Below, piece after piece: positions 33,001 to 33,829 of a stretch of 33,829 bases of DNA. The first letter of the stretch is position 1. Each line of letters opens with the position of its first letter. The DNA is from Candidatus Omnitrophota bacterium (GTDB lineage: Bacteria; Omnitrophota; Gorgyraeia; Gygaellales; Profunditerraquicolaceae), in assembly GCA_018812825.1 (NCBI GenBank), contig JAHJCJ010000068.1:1-33829 (forward strand). Reading direction: 5' to 3'. The notes beneath the pieces are model-generated. The model was given only the letters and a program-made list of their open reading frames with translations, did no database searches and was not told the origin of the DNA. Position numbers and translations under genes: made by a program.

Positions 33001-33829
33001 AGAATCCTCGGATGAGAGAACTAAATGATATTGCGGAAAAGATCCGGCAGATAGCTAAGGCCAGAATAATGGTGGTGGCAGAACCCAAGATAGATGATGT
33101 TTTATTAGCAGTAAAGTTTACCAGGATTAGACGAGAAAGATTATTCTTAGGATCTATGCTAGAGAATATAGAGCAGCATGCGCCGAATAAAACGGCATTA
33201 GTTGCAAGATTAGAAAGTATAACAAAGCAATCCCGGCGTAGCTATGTCGAGTTGTCTGTTAACTGTACGGGCGCCGGTTTCTTTAATAAAAAGGGAGAGC
33301 CAATTTCTATTGAACAGGCCTTAGTGTGGGGCGAGTCAAAAGGGGTAGGCGGGAAGGCGGGCCTTAGCCTGCCGTTGTCTGTTGGCTATTACGCCAGGCT
33401 TACGTTGATTAAGATCCCGGGCCAAACCGCGATTATACGGTCAATACAGCATAGAATGCGCAAGGAGGGGAATTATTTTGCCGGGACAAAAGTTGTATAC
33501 AGCACAAGTAATTCTAGAAAATACGGAATATCTTTCACCGGATATTTTTATAACAGAAGCGATATAGACAAATGGCAAGATGAACTTGTTGCTGAGCTTA
33601 TCGCACGCTTAAGCATTTCCAGTTCACCGGTGCGTAATTCTGGTTTCCAGAGTAAAATCGGATTCTCAGCTAACCTTGGGCCAGATGTAATCGACGTTGA
33701 TTTATTGCAGGATCAGGTCTGGGGAAATAAATTCGAGACAGTCAAGGGTATGGTTAATGGAGTAAGACAGCGAAGCGCTAATTTGTCTAAAAATGCCTGG
33801 ATTATAGTGGAGGTTTTTGGTATTGAAAG
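1..33829 (+). CDS. Giant multidomain protein, internal fragment (open at both ends)
   Basis: Frame 3 reads through every line of the window without a stop, giving 11,275 complete codons (bases 3 to 27827+6000, i.e. 3-33827). Frames 1 and 2 hit stops within the first 40 bases (TAA at 34-36 and at 5-7). The frame was rechecked at many landmarks (10080, 17100, 24420, 31740, 33600), all codon starts divisible by 3, so there is no frameshift. The translation is protein-like throughout, with conserved catalytic motifs from many families separated by an (S/A)(S/A)SP[VLIA] motif. No start codon can be assigned because the gene begins upstream, and the stop lies downstream. Giant ORFs of this kind are known from Candidatus Omnitrophota; the taxonomic link is inferred from architecture only. 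The role is unknown. A membrane-linked signalling and modification megaprotein, or a polyprotein processed at the motifs, are the two readings I favour. Confidence 0.95.
3..890 (+). other. Module 1: helical region of unknown function (continues upstream)
   Basis: Residues 1-296 are rich in Leu, Lys, Glu and Ile with no long beta-like stretches, and read as an all-helical domain. The left edge is cut by the window. No catalytic motif was recognised. The region ends in a charged stretch (SKHKESSRAKT) leading into the first double linker motif at 891-920. Confidence 0.5.
921..1520 (+). other. Module 2: GHKL (HATPase_c_2-like) ATPase domain
   Basis: Residues 307-506. The N-box is NAVRELLMNAFFYGN, with the Mg-coordinating pair E410 and N414. 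A glycine-rich ATP-lid box GGKGSGLGL follows at residues 465-473. This matches the RsbW/anti-sigma and sensor-kinase ATP-binding fold (family knowledge). The G1 box (normally DxGxG) is not clear: VYDLAIKPSQAW stands in its place, so nucleotide binding is probable but not certain. No His dimerisation/phosphoacceptor domain is attached, favouring an RsbW-type switch-kinase role over a classical histidine kinase. Confidence 0.7.
1539..3242 (+). other. Module 3: TPR-like helical repeats plus unknown C-terminal part
   Basis: Residues 513-1080. From about residue 540 to 880 there are successive helix pairs with TPR-like spacing, for example LLANAYLGRGNIENKDYSHA and FIARIYVEEKEFQAAQGYFN. This suggests a protein-binding solenoid. 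After a basic stretch near residue 897 (KKKGKVRPRDKR) a different alpha/beta part follows, containing the Gly-rich EEGALAGGRTFYDDA and ALMGGRANFSIY, for which I recognise no family. Confidence 0.5.
3294..3914 (+). other. Module 4: HExxH metallopeptidase-like domain (M48-like)
   Basis: Residues 1098-1304. SHESKHVLSF carries a perfect HExxH (H1182, E1183, H1186). About 40 residues later EFEADEFAARM (E1227, D1229 region) resembles the third-ligand motif of M48 peptidases, where a Glu in an E(x)xD/EAD helix completes the zinc site. The module is short for a full M48 enzyme and has no membrane helices of its own. It could be a soluble peptidase module, and is the only peptidase candidate seen in the window, so it is a natural candidate for processing the chain at its linkers. 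That role is pure inference. Confidence 0.55.
3930..4763 (+). other. Module 5: unknown alpha/beta domain
   Basis: Residues 1310-1587. It opens with an acidic, charged tail (EKPERESEGESKED) then mixed alpha/beta sequence such as NKIIIFIGGEDLAI and VGQRGILSGLLEML. The latter, followed by FAAIDEPNTLEGLESMR, faintly recalls an acyltransferase (GNAT) core, but no acetyl-CoA loop with R/QxxGxG is present. I do not assign a function. Confidence 0.35.
4860..5345 (+). other. Module 6a: degenerate GGDEF domain with retained I-site
   Basis: Residues about 1620-1781. The entry motif DPSTGLPTR (1630-1638) matches the DxLTGLxNR start of GGDEF domains, and SIGITTFP plus the closing GTGGNRITIY match its C-terminal part. 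The signature GGDEF is replaced by GEGIF (1699-1703), and the substrate-binding stretch with ND..GH..GD is deleted, so it should not make c-di-GMP. An RxxD (RPSD, 1690-1693) sits exactly five residues before the signature, as in allosteric c-di-GMP I-sites. Degenerate GGDEF domains with intact I-sites are known receptors (PelD-type); that role here is inferred. Confidence 0.75.
5391..5772 (+). other. Module 6b: PAS-like sensor domain
   Basis: Residues about 1797-1924. The order is typical of PAS: a leading helix (REKKLRKRAKMYSDAL), a first strand MVIIDEQGVVV, then NMLGYGEEEIIGK, matching the conserved GYS..E.iGk helix, and later strands SGELTVKSKDKEERIVVF and TTIKLRDITVYK. The last is the usual DIT/DITERK-like junction into a following GGDEF domain. 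The ligand is unknown. Its position directly before the intact GGDEF implies it controls that cyclase. Confidence 0.75.
5775..6260 (+). other. Module 6c: intact GGDEF diguanylate cyclase domain
   Basis: Residues about 1925-2086. DNLTGVFNQRFF begins the domain. ALDIDRFKAVNDTWGHAAGD carries the metal- and GTP-binding residues. PGGDEFFVILP holds the exact GGDEF signature at 2004-2008. VSIGTATFP and YLSKKNGRNRV close it. An RxxD I-site (RSRD, 1995-1998) lies five residues upstream, so product inhibition is expected. All catalytic features are present, so it should convert two GTP to c-di-GMP. It works behind the PAS domain and next to a dead GGDEF receptor-like copy. Confidence 0.92.
6282..6956 (+). 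other. Module 7: single hydrophobic segment followed by TPR repeats
   Basis: Residues 2094-2318. Bases 6303-6350 encode a 16-17 residue hydrophobic run (KVILAIGSTLIILSI), with Lys before and acidic residues after, resembling a transmembrane helix or internal signal anchor. From about residue 2180 there are canonical TPRs: IFDYLGLIAYLKNELPQAID then AYYSLGEYSLAREALDKAIE then VLVRLQLGDYQGAMEDL. If the helix crosses the membrane, modules before and after it lie on opposite sides. TPRs normally bind protein partners. Confidence 0.75.
6972..8096 (+). other. Module 8: unknown helical/basic domain, shares a motif with module 32
   Basis: Residues 2324-2698. The first two thirds are helical and charged, with coiled-coil-like stretches around residues 2410-2500. 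The last third is basic and mixed, with VRKSLRAIYGE at 7728-7760, which recurs as VRSSIRAIYGD at 26256-26288. I recognise no family. A conserved-looking end SGYGDGFMRLEDPAETYVGF suggests a folded domain. Confidence 0.35.
8112..8939 (+). other. Module 9: ADP-ribosyltransferase-like (HGT-type) domain
   Basis: Residues 2704-2979. QFFHGTTVEELAMIVKDGVI (H2723-T2725) looks like the first strand and helix of ART folds, where HGT or HGS contacts NAD and a helix ending in a Gly follows. ITYLSHPYYNKVGYFSA resembles the following Y-L-S/T strand with an aromatic-rich helix. A catalytic Glu was not pinned down. The second half of the module (residues 2840-2979) is a separate unknown part. Call rests on motif resemblance only. 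Confidence 0.5.
8955..9014 (+). other. Short spacer between two linker motifs
   Basis: Fifteen residues (ANIQPIIVLDSDIGS) lie between SSSPL at 8940 and ASSPV at 9000. They are too short for a domain and may be the remnant of a lost module. Confidence 0.5.
9015..10016 (+). other. Module 11: putative nucleotidyltransferase-like domain
   Basis: Residues 3005-3338. YPRGGILYKKFTKVKDCDLT places a GG (3071-3072) eleven residues ahead of DxD (D3083, D3085), as in pol-beta-type nucleotidyltransferases (hG[GS]..Dh[DE]h), though the usual Ser is Gly here. A later strand GVGEVEIGFHIFDARLSLID could supply the third acidic residue. The C-terminal half is helical. Substrate unknown. Two clearer nucleotidyltransferase modules occur at 16260 and 26520. 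Confidence 0.45.
10035..10430 (+). other. Module 12a: response-regulator receiver (REC) domain
   Basis: Residues about 3345-3476. All receiver hallmarks are present: the acidic pair in ILVVDDEAS (D3358, D3359), the phosphoacceptor in VLTDLGMPVMDG (D3402), the switch Thr in VIMITGF (T3432) and the Lys in LIKPF (K3455). It should accept a phosphoryl group from a His kinase or HPr-like donor. No DNA-binding output follows, so it signals within the chain or to a partner. It is one of the surest calls in the window. Confidence 0.95.
10431..10949 (+). other. Module 12b: helical extension after the receiver domain
   Basis: Residues about 3477-3649 are mostly helical (for example FASIIKLNPELRRFIQESV and VLSELAGFFLAHPDLLGKID). 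No catalytic motif or DNA-binding helix-turn-helix was recognised. It may be the effector or dimerisation part of the receiver module. Confidence 0.4.
10965..11447 (+). other. Module 13: ADP-ribosyltransferase-like domain
   Basis: Residues 3655-3815. TLYHALPVSYKSHIASIINN starts like PARP/ART domains (H3676), and GRAVYLASTRKEAIYWAKRR gives the classic G-x-x-V-Y-L-A strand followed by an Ala-rich helix with Y and A. The end, LNQVIVFDPANVMVI, matches the final strand typical of ART domains in secreted and conflict systems, with the residue before V-x-V-F normally a catalytic Glu (Gln here). The fold looks right, but activity is uncertain because of that Gln. Confidence 0.6.
11463..11813 (+). other. 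Module 14: HPr-like phosphocarrier domain
   Basis: Residues 3821-3937. GVHERHIQQLVELANKFLS aligns with the HPr active site GLHARPAxxLVxLAxxF: the phosphoacceptor His (H3844) and the Arg two residues later are kept, while Pro becomes His. KTSDLKNALDSL occupies the Ser46 helix region, and IKLIAEGEDAVFALDALTTFI is the typical C-terminal strand-helix with EGEDA. It is slightly longer than the usual 85-90 residue HPr. No Enzyme I or EII domain is visible, so it may relay phosphate inside the chain, for example to the receiver module upstream. Confidence 0.8.
11829..12707 (+). other. Module 15: PD-(D/E)XK nuclease-like domain
   Basis: Residues 3943-4235. GLAGEISGLYEAVIKRG supplies a possible first-helix Glu. 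KEFDAISNKTVFEFKF gives D4088 and then E4097-x-K4099, the D..ExK core of the restriction-endonuclease-like fold. The rest (HLTLRKLYQQVIGISK) fits the following helix. This is a short-motif match and could be chance. The substrate (DNA or RNA) is unknown. Confidence 0.45.
12723..13493 (+). other. Module 16: helical region plus possible R-S-E type ART
   Basis: Residues 4241-4497. The first half is helical (LARYKRLIRQSLESRL). From residue 4380, VFYRGTYANEQ (R4383) resembles the first Arg strand of R-S-E ADP-ribosyltransferases, FATVSKEVIYKKKFL a possible STS-like strand, and MHNEVNLTLAGA a possible acidic strand. Each part is weak; the order is right. I treat it as a third ART-like candidate. Confidence 0.35.
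13509..14027 (+). other. Module 17: GNAT-like acyltransferase domain (divergent)
   Basis: Residues 4503-4675. YLLPGARGNKLSPRIIEEFI (GARGNKL, 4567-4573) sits where GNAT enzymes bind the acetyl-CoA pyrophosphate, and NFNPLISIILSRYFGFNPV matches the Nxx..Y.k.GF element near the end. The pyrophosphate loop lacks the full R/QxxGxG/A. It directly precedes a clearer GNAT module. Confidence 0.45.
14043..14648 (+). other. Module 18: GNAT N-acetyltransferase domain
   Basis: Residues 4681-4882. The core reads strand GREVGSIRIAQ, strand KIDCWGVNND, then the acetyl-CoA loop RLREGIGFALLVRAV (from R4790) leading into a helix, then KIKLFAQPGSDVQRYVDKVGF with the YxxxGF ending of GNAT folds. The length of the core, about 120 residues, is normal for the family. 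The substrate cannot be read from sequence. Confidence 0.75.
14664..15650 (+). other. Module 19a: radical SAM domain with Twitch/SPASM-like tail
   Basis: Residues about 4888-5216. THACPLNCTICVGED carries the CxxxCxxC cluster motif (C4959, C4963, C4966) that binds the SAM-cleaving [4Fe-4S]. FFEGGEPLSHPDF (GGEP 5002-5005) is the SAM-binding motif, and VIWISVDRS and YNIRVPLR fit later barrel strands. LYLDVNGRVLTCAHAG (C5175) followed by YILGDIGSEDLSVIM is typical of SPASM/Twitch tails, but only one Cys is visible. Such enzymes modify peptides, proteins or small molecules. It may act on a linker or neighbouring module. Confidence 0.9.
15651..16217 (+). other. Module 19b: unknown C-terminal extension of the radical SAM module
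   Basis: Residues about 5217-5405. A Leu-rich helical part (KKYLLALLLLELIQ) is followed by a beta-rich part (FRVTLDYRGKTLKFQLPTSG, KYSVRIYEPAGS). No family recognised. The Leu-rich run contains charged residues and is too short to call a membrane helix. Confidence 0.4.
16260..16967 (+). other. Module 20: pol-beta-type nucleotidyltransferase domain
   Basis: Residues 5420-5655. FYVYGSYLFKDYPGDVDTSW fits the nucleotidyltransferase signature: GS at 5482-5483, then DxD at D5492 and D5494. The rest is helical, with LVEAILILDNVGYSYTTL near the end. Family members transfer NMP to proteins, antibiotics or RNA, and the substrate here is unknown. It is preceded by two linker motifs (16218 and 16245) with only a short spacer between them. 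Confidence 0.65.
16986..17579 (+). other. Module 21: P-loop NTPase (kinase-like)
   Basis: Residues 5662-5859. LTILVKGIPGVGKTKLVKAI contains a perfect Walker A (GIPGVGKT, 5712-5719) in the expected strand-loop-helix setting. RIIILESCYLAP looks like the Walker B region with Glu. A charged lid-like stretch (RSERKDNIEKRNLSGDK) and a helical end follow. Size and layout suggest a small nucleotide or protein kinase rather than a full AAA+ ATPase. Confidence 0.75.
17580..17645 (+). repeat. Cluster of three linker motifs in 66 bases
   Basis: ASSPA (17580), CSSPV (17598) and ASSPV (17631) are separated by only 1 and 6 residues. No domain can fit between them. The cluster looks like the scar of module loss or of linker duplication. 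Confidence 0.75.
17646..18557 (+). other. Module 22: degenerate protein-kinase-like fold (possible pseudokinase)
   Basis: Residues 5882-6185. RLAKPGIRIGNLIPQSIYVA resembles the kinase catalytic loop (HGNLKPENILV), with the catalytic Asp absent. YAIAGIIYWLVTGKYLF resembles the segment S.GvilyeLLTGk.PF after the activation loop. The glycine-rich loop and Lys are not clear. If the resemblance is real, this is a catalytically dead scaffold. Confidence 0.35.
18573..19187 (+). other. Module 23: possible HopA1-like domain
   Basis: Residues 6191-6395. The layout MWRIYVRVISECRPEAGQLI, then ASFKYPLSGGEVIVVYGLDR, then AQRLMVNIF recalls HopA1-type effector domains, in which a strand with R-Y/F-Y is followed by a helix and a F-K strand. 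Those domains are related to lyase domains of lanthipeptide synthetases (family knowledge). The match is from memory of the pattern and is weak, but a related-looking module occurs at 25203. Confidence 0.3.
19203..20744 (+). other. Module 24: helical part plus kinase-like (APH/HopA-type) domain
   Basis: Residues 6401-6914. The first 150 residues are helical. Then an N-lobe-like part (GLAFERAKNEYEAMNFVLNN, LGFVILGVLDKHDTRFGD) is followed by YRERGRALRELNDKGLL, LRNHSGNYAVAADGRAIIYD and LDSS. Here H6739 and N6742 sit in a catalytic-loop-like setting and D6755 or D6757 in the metal-binding DFG position. This resembles aminoglycoside-phosphotransferase-like or protein-kinase-like folds. The remaining residues, 6770-6914, are helical. 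Confidence 0.5.
20745..20831 (+). repeat. Long duplicated linker, copy A (partner at 32253-32336)
   Basis: From GSSPL to ASSPAD this 29-residue stretch contains IEDGRVESASSPAD. A copy at 32253 has IKDGRVESTASPVD in the same place, after the same SSPL start. The DNA is also similar (AAGATGGCCGCGT shared exactly). A shared segment of this length between remote places shows that long linkers, not just the five-residue motif, have been copied within the gene. Confidence 0.85.
20832..21578 (+). other. Module 26: arginase/UPF0489-like metal-binding domain
   Basis: Residues 6944-7192. LIVIDSHQDNDKW (D7024, H7026, D7028) is a plausible metal-binding D-x-H-x-D as in the arginase-like UPF0489 group. 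IDIGNWLGYLVE and DPWWLYEHFD follow, and VGLTFCFDAFANG (D7100) fits the second metal-binding strand. The module shares DxHxDN, NWxxYLV and PWW with module 29, so the two are paralogues. Substrate unknown. Confidence 0.45.
21594..22127 (+). other. Module 27: unknown domain
   Basis: Residues 7198-7375. Starts helical (EEIMEFLKYLKDIEKL) and ends with beta-type strands (KFEFKLFAQRLNNYDEYENI, MILDIVIEAYDGKGIALIP). No catalytic motif recognised. Confidence 0.35.
22128..22232 (+). repeat. Pro-rich low-complexity linker between two motifs
   Basis: Between GSPV (22128) and SAASPV (22215) lie 25 residues with DYTDPGPRAPSPEQ, encoded by an unusually GC-rich stretch (GGACCCCGGACCACGGGCCC). Its start, SPVVSLLGSQDSV, matches SPVSLLSNNQDSV at 14655. 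It is disordered-looking and holds no domain. Confidence 0.7.
22233..23537 (+). other. Module 28: kinase-like fold with conserved catalytic motifs
   Basis: Residues 7411-7845. The first 150 residues are helical. YVFIKEISGTDLPIFVWEL reads as the hinge between lobes. FFYSLGLAMAEAHILGMDD followed by RRRNISV gives D7683-xxxx-N7688, the HxDxxxxN-type catalytic loop, and AVINIDRES gives D7716 in the DFG-like metal position. This matches the pattern of APH- and PI-kinase-like phosphotransferases. Unlike module 22 it keeps the key residues, so activity is plausible; substrate unknown. Confidence 0.55.
23553..24209 (+). other. Module 29: arginase/UPF0489-like domain with internal duplication
   Basis: Residues 7851-8069. 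FRIFSFDEHPDNW (D7905, H7907, D7909) and VASIEFDYLSS (D7997) parallel the metal-binding strands of module 26, and DEPWW parallels DPWW there. KALILSSASE near the end fits a final strand. A 16-residue unit is tandemly repeated inside it (23745-23840). Function unknown; the arginase-like label is from motif order only. Confidence 0.45.
23745..23840 (+). repeat. 48-bp in-frame tandem duplication (two copies)
   Basis: DRLRINNWFSYLVLGR (23745-23792) is followed at once by GRLRISNWLTYLVLKG (23793-23840). Aligned base by base, about 33 of 48 positions agree. The unit carries the NWxxYLV element that occurs only once in the paralogous module 26, so the extra copy arose here. Confidence 0.85.
24225..25187 (+). 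other. Module 30: HD-GYP-like phosphohydrolase domain
   Basis: Residues 8075-8395. Metal ligands appear in HD order: H8106, HDIGK (H8140, D8141), NHPVYS (H8171), DHHRPRG (H8201, H8202) and NCADLL (D8220). This H..HD..H..HH..D set is that of HD-GYP c-di-GMP phosphodiesterases and other HD hydrolases. The GYP triplet itself is missing (RPRGKVL instead), so c-di-GMP as substrate is only possible, suggested by the GGDEF modules in the same chain. The last 150 residues are an unknown helical part. Confidence 0.8.
25203..26036 (+). other. Module 31: LanKC N-terminal-like (lyase-like) domain
   Basis: Residues 8401-8678. GWKIHVSAAPENAAKILEIL (from 8519), then LITIYP (8570-8575), then SPRIMTDKQYKDLPISVQYE follows the order of the N-terminal region of class III/IV lanthionine synthetases (WKIHVSA..NA..IL, ITIYP, ILSDRRY..VHYRYG). 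In that family this part is the phospho-Ser/Thr lyase. I am recalling the pattern, not an alignment. No kinase or LanC domain is directly attached, although kinase-like modules lie upstream. Confidence 0.5.
26052..26300 (+). other. Module 32: small unknown domain related to the end of module 8
   Basis: Residues 8684-8766. The end, KVRSSIRAIYGD (26253-26288), matches VRKSLRAIYGE of module 8, including 14 identical bases (CGCGCTATTTACGG). It looks like a truncated paralogue. No function can be assigned. Confidence 0.4.
26316..26504 (+). other. Module 33: short unknown segment
   Basis: Residues 8772-8834, only about 63 residues, with FSFKKSLTNALKLESVLGV and aromatic-rich SQYPFWMEYQYQSFE. Too short for the enzyme folds seen elsewhere; possibly a remnant. 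Confidence 0.35.
26520..27236 (+). other. Module 34: nucleotidyltransferase domain
   Basis: Residues 8840-9078. ETEFSGSFGEGMPTICSDID holds a strong pol-beta nucleotidyltransferase signature: GS at 8981-8982 and DxD at D8993 and D8995 (SDIDIILH). A later acidic strand may be SFRIDFLRWE. It is the clearest of the three nucleotidyltransferase-like modules. A helical region precedes the catalytic core. Substrate unknown. Confidence 0.75.
27252..27629 (+). other. Short spacer and module 36: helical segment
   Basis: Between QSSPI (27237) and TAASPV (27330) lie 26 residues ending in KLSCTLCDKT, with one CxxC. After TAASPV comes a helical part (residues 9116-9209), for example VLHILEGILRELHWIIESRD, with a degenerate motif (VASSSLTP) at about 27453. 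No function assigned. Confidence 0.35.
27630..27935 (+). repeat. Linker-rich, domain-poor stretch
   Basis: Five motif copies fall within 306 bases: SSSPA 27630, RSSPA 27702, NGSPI 27747, SASPL 27828 and SSSPI 27921. The intervening 10-26 residue pieces (for example RQVGMFLLPARRYPANSRQG) show no fold, and the DNA is visibly more GC-rich than the flanks. It precedes the membrane hairpin and may be a disordered stalk or a region of decayed modules. Confidence 0.65.
27936..28337 (+). other. Module 38: hydrophobic region with up to three membrane helices
   Basis: Residues 9312-9445. Hydrophobic runs are AARIIFLTAVFMLPL (about 27963-28007), IAPVAAWLILWL (28119-28154) and LIPLTALFFLVIPGVLALLI (28185-28244); the third is a convincing transmembrane helix. 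A basic, charged tail follows (KGNKHVRRSEESIKAKPVSK), so by the positive-inside rule that end is probably cytoplasmic. With the single hydrophobic segment at 6303 it suggests the protein is membrane-bound. Confidence 0.8.
28353..29087 (+). other. Module 39: HAD-superfamily phosphatase (SerB-like)
   Basis: Residues 9451-9695. IIITDFDETMAY is HAD motif I (nucleophile D9474, acid D9476, T9478). ICSLGFKEVI is motif II (S9581). TPKDKKLLL gives the motif III Lys near 9635. GIVLEDNKGAG is a shortened motif IV around D9650. A long cap insertion lies between motifs I and II, as in SerB-like phosphatases. It sits right after the membrane region and its basic tail. Confidence 0.8.
29103..29915 (+). other. 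Module 40: unknown alpha/beta domain
   Basis: Residues 9701-9971. A helical start (ILRLKNLVLQVQPDVEKITD) is followed by strands such as SYPIVVRTFGPGEK and AVVILVAFDCQAKRLID in an alternating alpha/beta pattern. No catalytic motif was recognised. Confidence 0.35.
29934..31370 (+). other. Module 41: large unknown, partly beta-rich region
   Basis: Residues 9978-10456, one of the longest linker-free stretches. The first part has RFFVLGDVLWQLTWRTRNGL and DEALYYAARRHKICLPPHEP. The later part alternates short strands (RVLLLGDLSIRLPRFYIEEP, PYNFIILLHSGANVYILADT, QYVIEILDPHTKAVVTRIRR). I recognise no family; it may contain two or three unannotated domains. Confidence 0.4.
31371..31412 (+). repeat. 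Double linker motif with a four-residue spacer
   Basis: SSSPI (31371) and ASSPV (31398) are separated by YKHL. As at 17580 and 4764, a paired motif with no domain between suggests loss of a module or duplication of the linker. Confidence 0.75.
31413..32252 (+). other. Module 43: HD-domain phosphohydrolase
   Basis: Residues 10471-10750. NHYLEVAGLA (H10553), FHDLGR (H10579, D10580), IHPYNSAWLAG (H10608), MHHDAG (H10639, H10640, D10641) and ILADSLVFF (D10675) give a full set of HD-type metal ligands. It differs from module 30 in spacing and loops. Members hydrolyse nucleotides or phosphomonoesters; the substrate is unknown. Confidence 0.82.
32253..32354 (+). repeat. Long duplicated linker, copy B, fused to a second shared linker
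   Basis: ASSPL through IKDGRVESTASPVD matches copy A at 20745. Its end, SPVDSSSLPI (32325-32354), matches SPVDNSSSPL at 3264-3293 in 26 of 30 bases. One linker therefore combines pieces found at two remote places in the gene. Confidence 0.85.
32355..32921 (+). other. Module 45: GNAT-like acetyltransferase domain
   Basis: Residues 10785-10973. EYLAGVILTYAECEISIVAF and EVN form strands, and NWGKTGLAKRLLAEVVRRCI (10881 onward) is the acetyl-CoA loop and helix with GxxGLAxxLL spacing. IILSCKDLNPEGTRFARRVG is the following strand and Nxx..a...GM element. The first 90 residues are an unassigned N-terminal part. Confidence 0.6.
32940..33617 (+). other. Module 46: divergent GHKL ATPase-like domain
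   Basis: Residues 10980-11205. FLGSMLENIEQHAPNKTAL (E11054, N11055) resembles a GHKL N-box. SVNCTGAGFFNKKGEPISIE stands for the G1 box, with Thr-Gly-Ala-Gly where DxGxG is usual. ESKGVGGKAGLSLPLSVGYY (11114-11123) resembles the G2 lid. With module 2 it would be the second GHKL-type module. Loss of the Asp in G1 makes ATP binding doubtful. Confidence 0.45.
33633..33829 (+). other. Module 47: start of the next domain, cut by the window end
   Basis: Residues 11211-11275. FSANLGPDVIDVDLLQDQVW and WIIVEVFGIE read as ordinary folded sequence. Too little is present to assign a family. There is no stop codon before the window ends. Confidence 0.5.

Larger units (their letters stand above)
891..33632 (+). 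repeat. Dispersed (S/A)(S/A)SP[VLIA] inter-domain linker motif, about 56 copies
   Basis: An in-frame 5-6 residue motif recurs at almost every domain boundary. Motif starts: 891, 909, 1521, 3264, 3279, 3915, 4764, 4794, 6261, 6957, 8097, 8940, 9000, 10020, 10950, 11448, 11814, 12708, 13494, 14028, 14649, 16218, 16245, 16968, 17580, 17598, 17631, 18558, 19188, 20745, 20814, 21579, 22128, 22215, 23538, 24210, 25188, 26037, 26301, 26505, 27237, 27330, 27630, 27702, 27747, 27828, 27921, 28338, 29088, 29916, 31371, 31398, 32253, 32319, 32922, 33618. Forms are SSSPV, ASSPV, SASPV, AASPV and L/I/A variants, often followed by an acidic residue. The commonest DNA form resembles TCCAGCTCGCCGGTGG, more GC-rich than the flanks. 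The Ser before Pro uses both TCN and AGY codons, so copies are not simply identical DNA. The motif could be a flexible spacer or a protease site. Confidence 0.93.

Noticed and set aside
891..33632. CRISPR array or intergenic REP-like repeats as explanation for the recurring GC-rich core
   Set aside because: Spacing is irregular (tens to over a thousand bases), the repeat is only about 15 bases, it is always in the same frame, and the codons vary silently, which fits a peptide motif and not a CRISPR or REP array.
891..33632. Polyketide or nonribosomal-peptide synthase explanation for the giant gene
   Set aside because: No ketosynthase, acyltransferase, carrier-protein (DSL/GGHS), condensation or adenylation core motifs were seen in any module.
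891..33632. Giant adhesin or cell-wall-degrading repeat protein
   Set aside because: There are no long tandem Ig-like, cadherin, RTX or beta-propeller repeats and no LPxTG signal; modules are mostly diverse enzyme and signalling folds.
1..33829. About 35 short ORFs of 60-126 codons on the minus strand
   Set aside because: They all overlap the giant + strand frame, have biased, low-complexity Ser/Leu-rich translations, no ribosome-binding sites in order and no family motifs. They are antisense shadows.

Overview
The whole window is the interior of one giant protein-coding gene on the + strand. Reading frame 3 (codons starting at positions divisible by 3) is open from base 3 to base 33827. That is 11,275 consecutive sense codons, with no stop and with neither the true start nor the true end inside the window. 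There are no intergenic gaps, promoters, terminators, RNA genes, insertion sequences or CRISPR arrays. Residue numbers below are window-relative: residue n is the codon starting at base 3n.

Organism: AT-leaning bacterial DNA. A gene of this size made of enzyme and signalling domains strung together fits Candidatus Omnitrophota (formerly OP3), a phylum known for extremely long ORFs. This assignment is an inference, not proven by a marker gene.

Layout: about 56 copies of a short motif, (S/A)(S/A)SP followed by V, L, I, A or M, cut the polypeptide into roughly 45 modules of about 15 to 570 residues. Recognisable modules in order: helical region; GHKL ATPase; TPR-like helices; HExxH metallopeptidase-like; degenerate GGDEF, PAS and intact GGDEF; membrane segment with TPRs; unknown; ADP-ribosyltransferase (ART)-like; nucleotidyltransferase (NTase)-like; response-regulator receiver; ART-like; HPr-like; PD-(D/E)XK-like; third ART-like; two GNAT-like; radical SAM; NTase; P-loop NTPase; kinase-like; HopA1/lyase-like; kinase-like; arginase/UPF0489-like; unknown; kinase-like; second arginase/UPF0489-like; HD-GYP-like; LanKC-N-terminus-like; unknowns; NTase; three-helix membrane hairpin; HAD phosphatase; unknowns; HD hydrolase; GNAT; GHKL-like; truncated last module.

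How it may work together: the chain carries c-di-GMP synthesis (GGDEF), a possible c-di-GMP receptor (degenerate GGDEF with an I-site) and a possible hydrolase (HD-GYP-like). It also carries phosphotransfer parts (GHKL, receiver, HPr-like) and many protein- or small-molecule-modifying enzymes (ART, NTase, kinase, GNAT, radical SAM, lyase-like). Two hydrophobic regions could anchor it in a membrane. Repeated motifs at nearly every domain boundary suggest either a flexible-linker megaprotein or a bacterial polyprotein cut at the motifs. Several modules and linkers are paralogous, so the gene probably grew by duplication and shuffling of modules.
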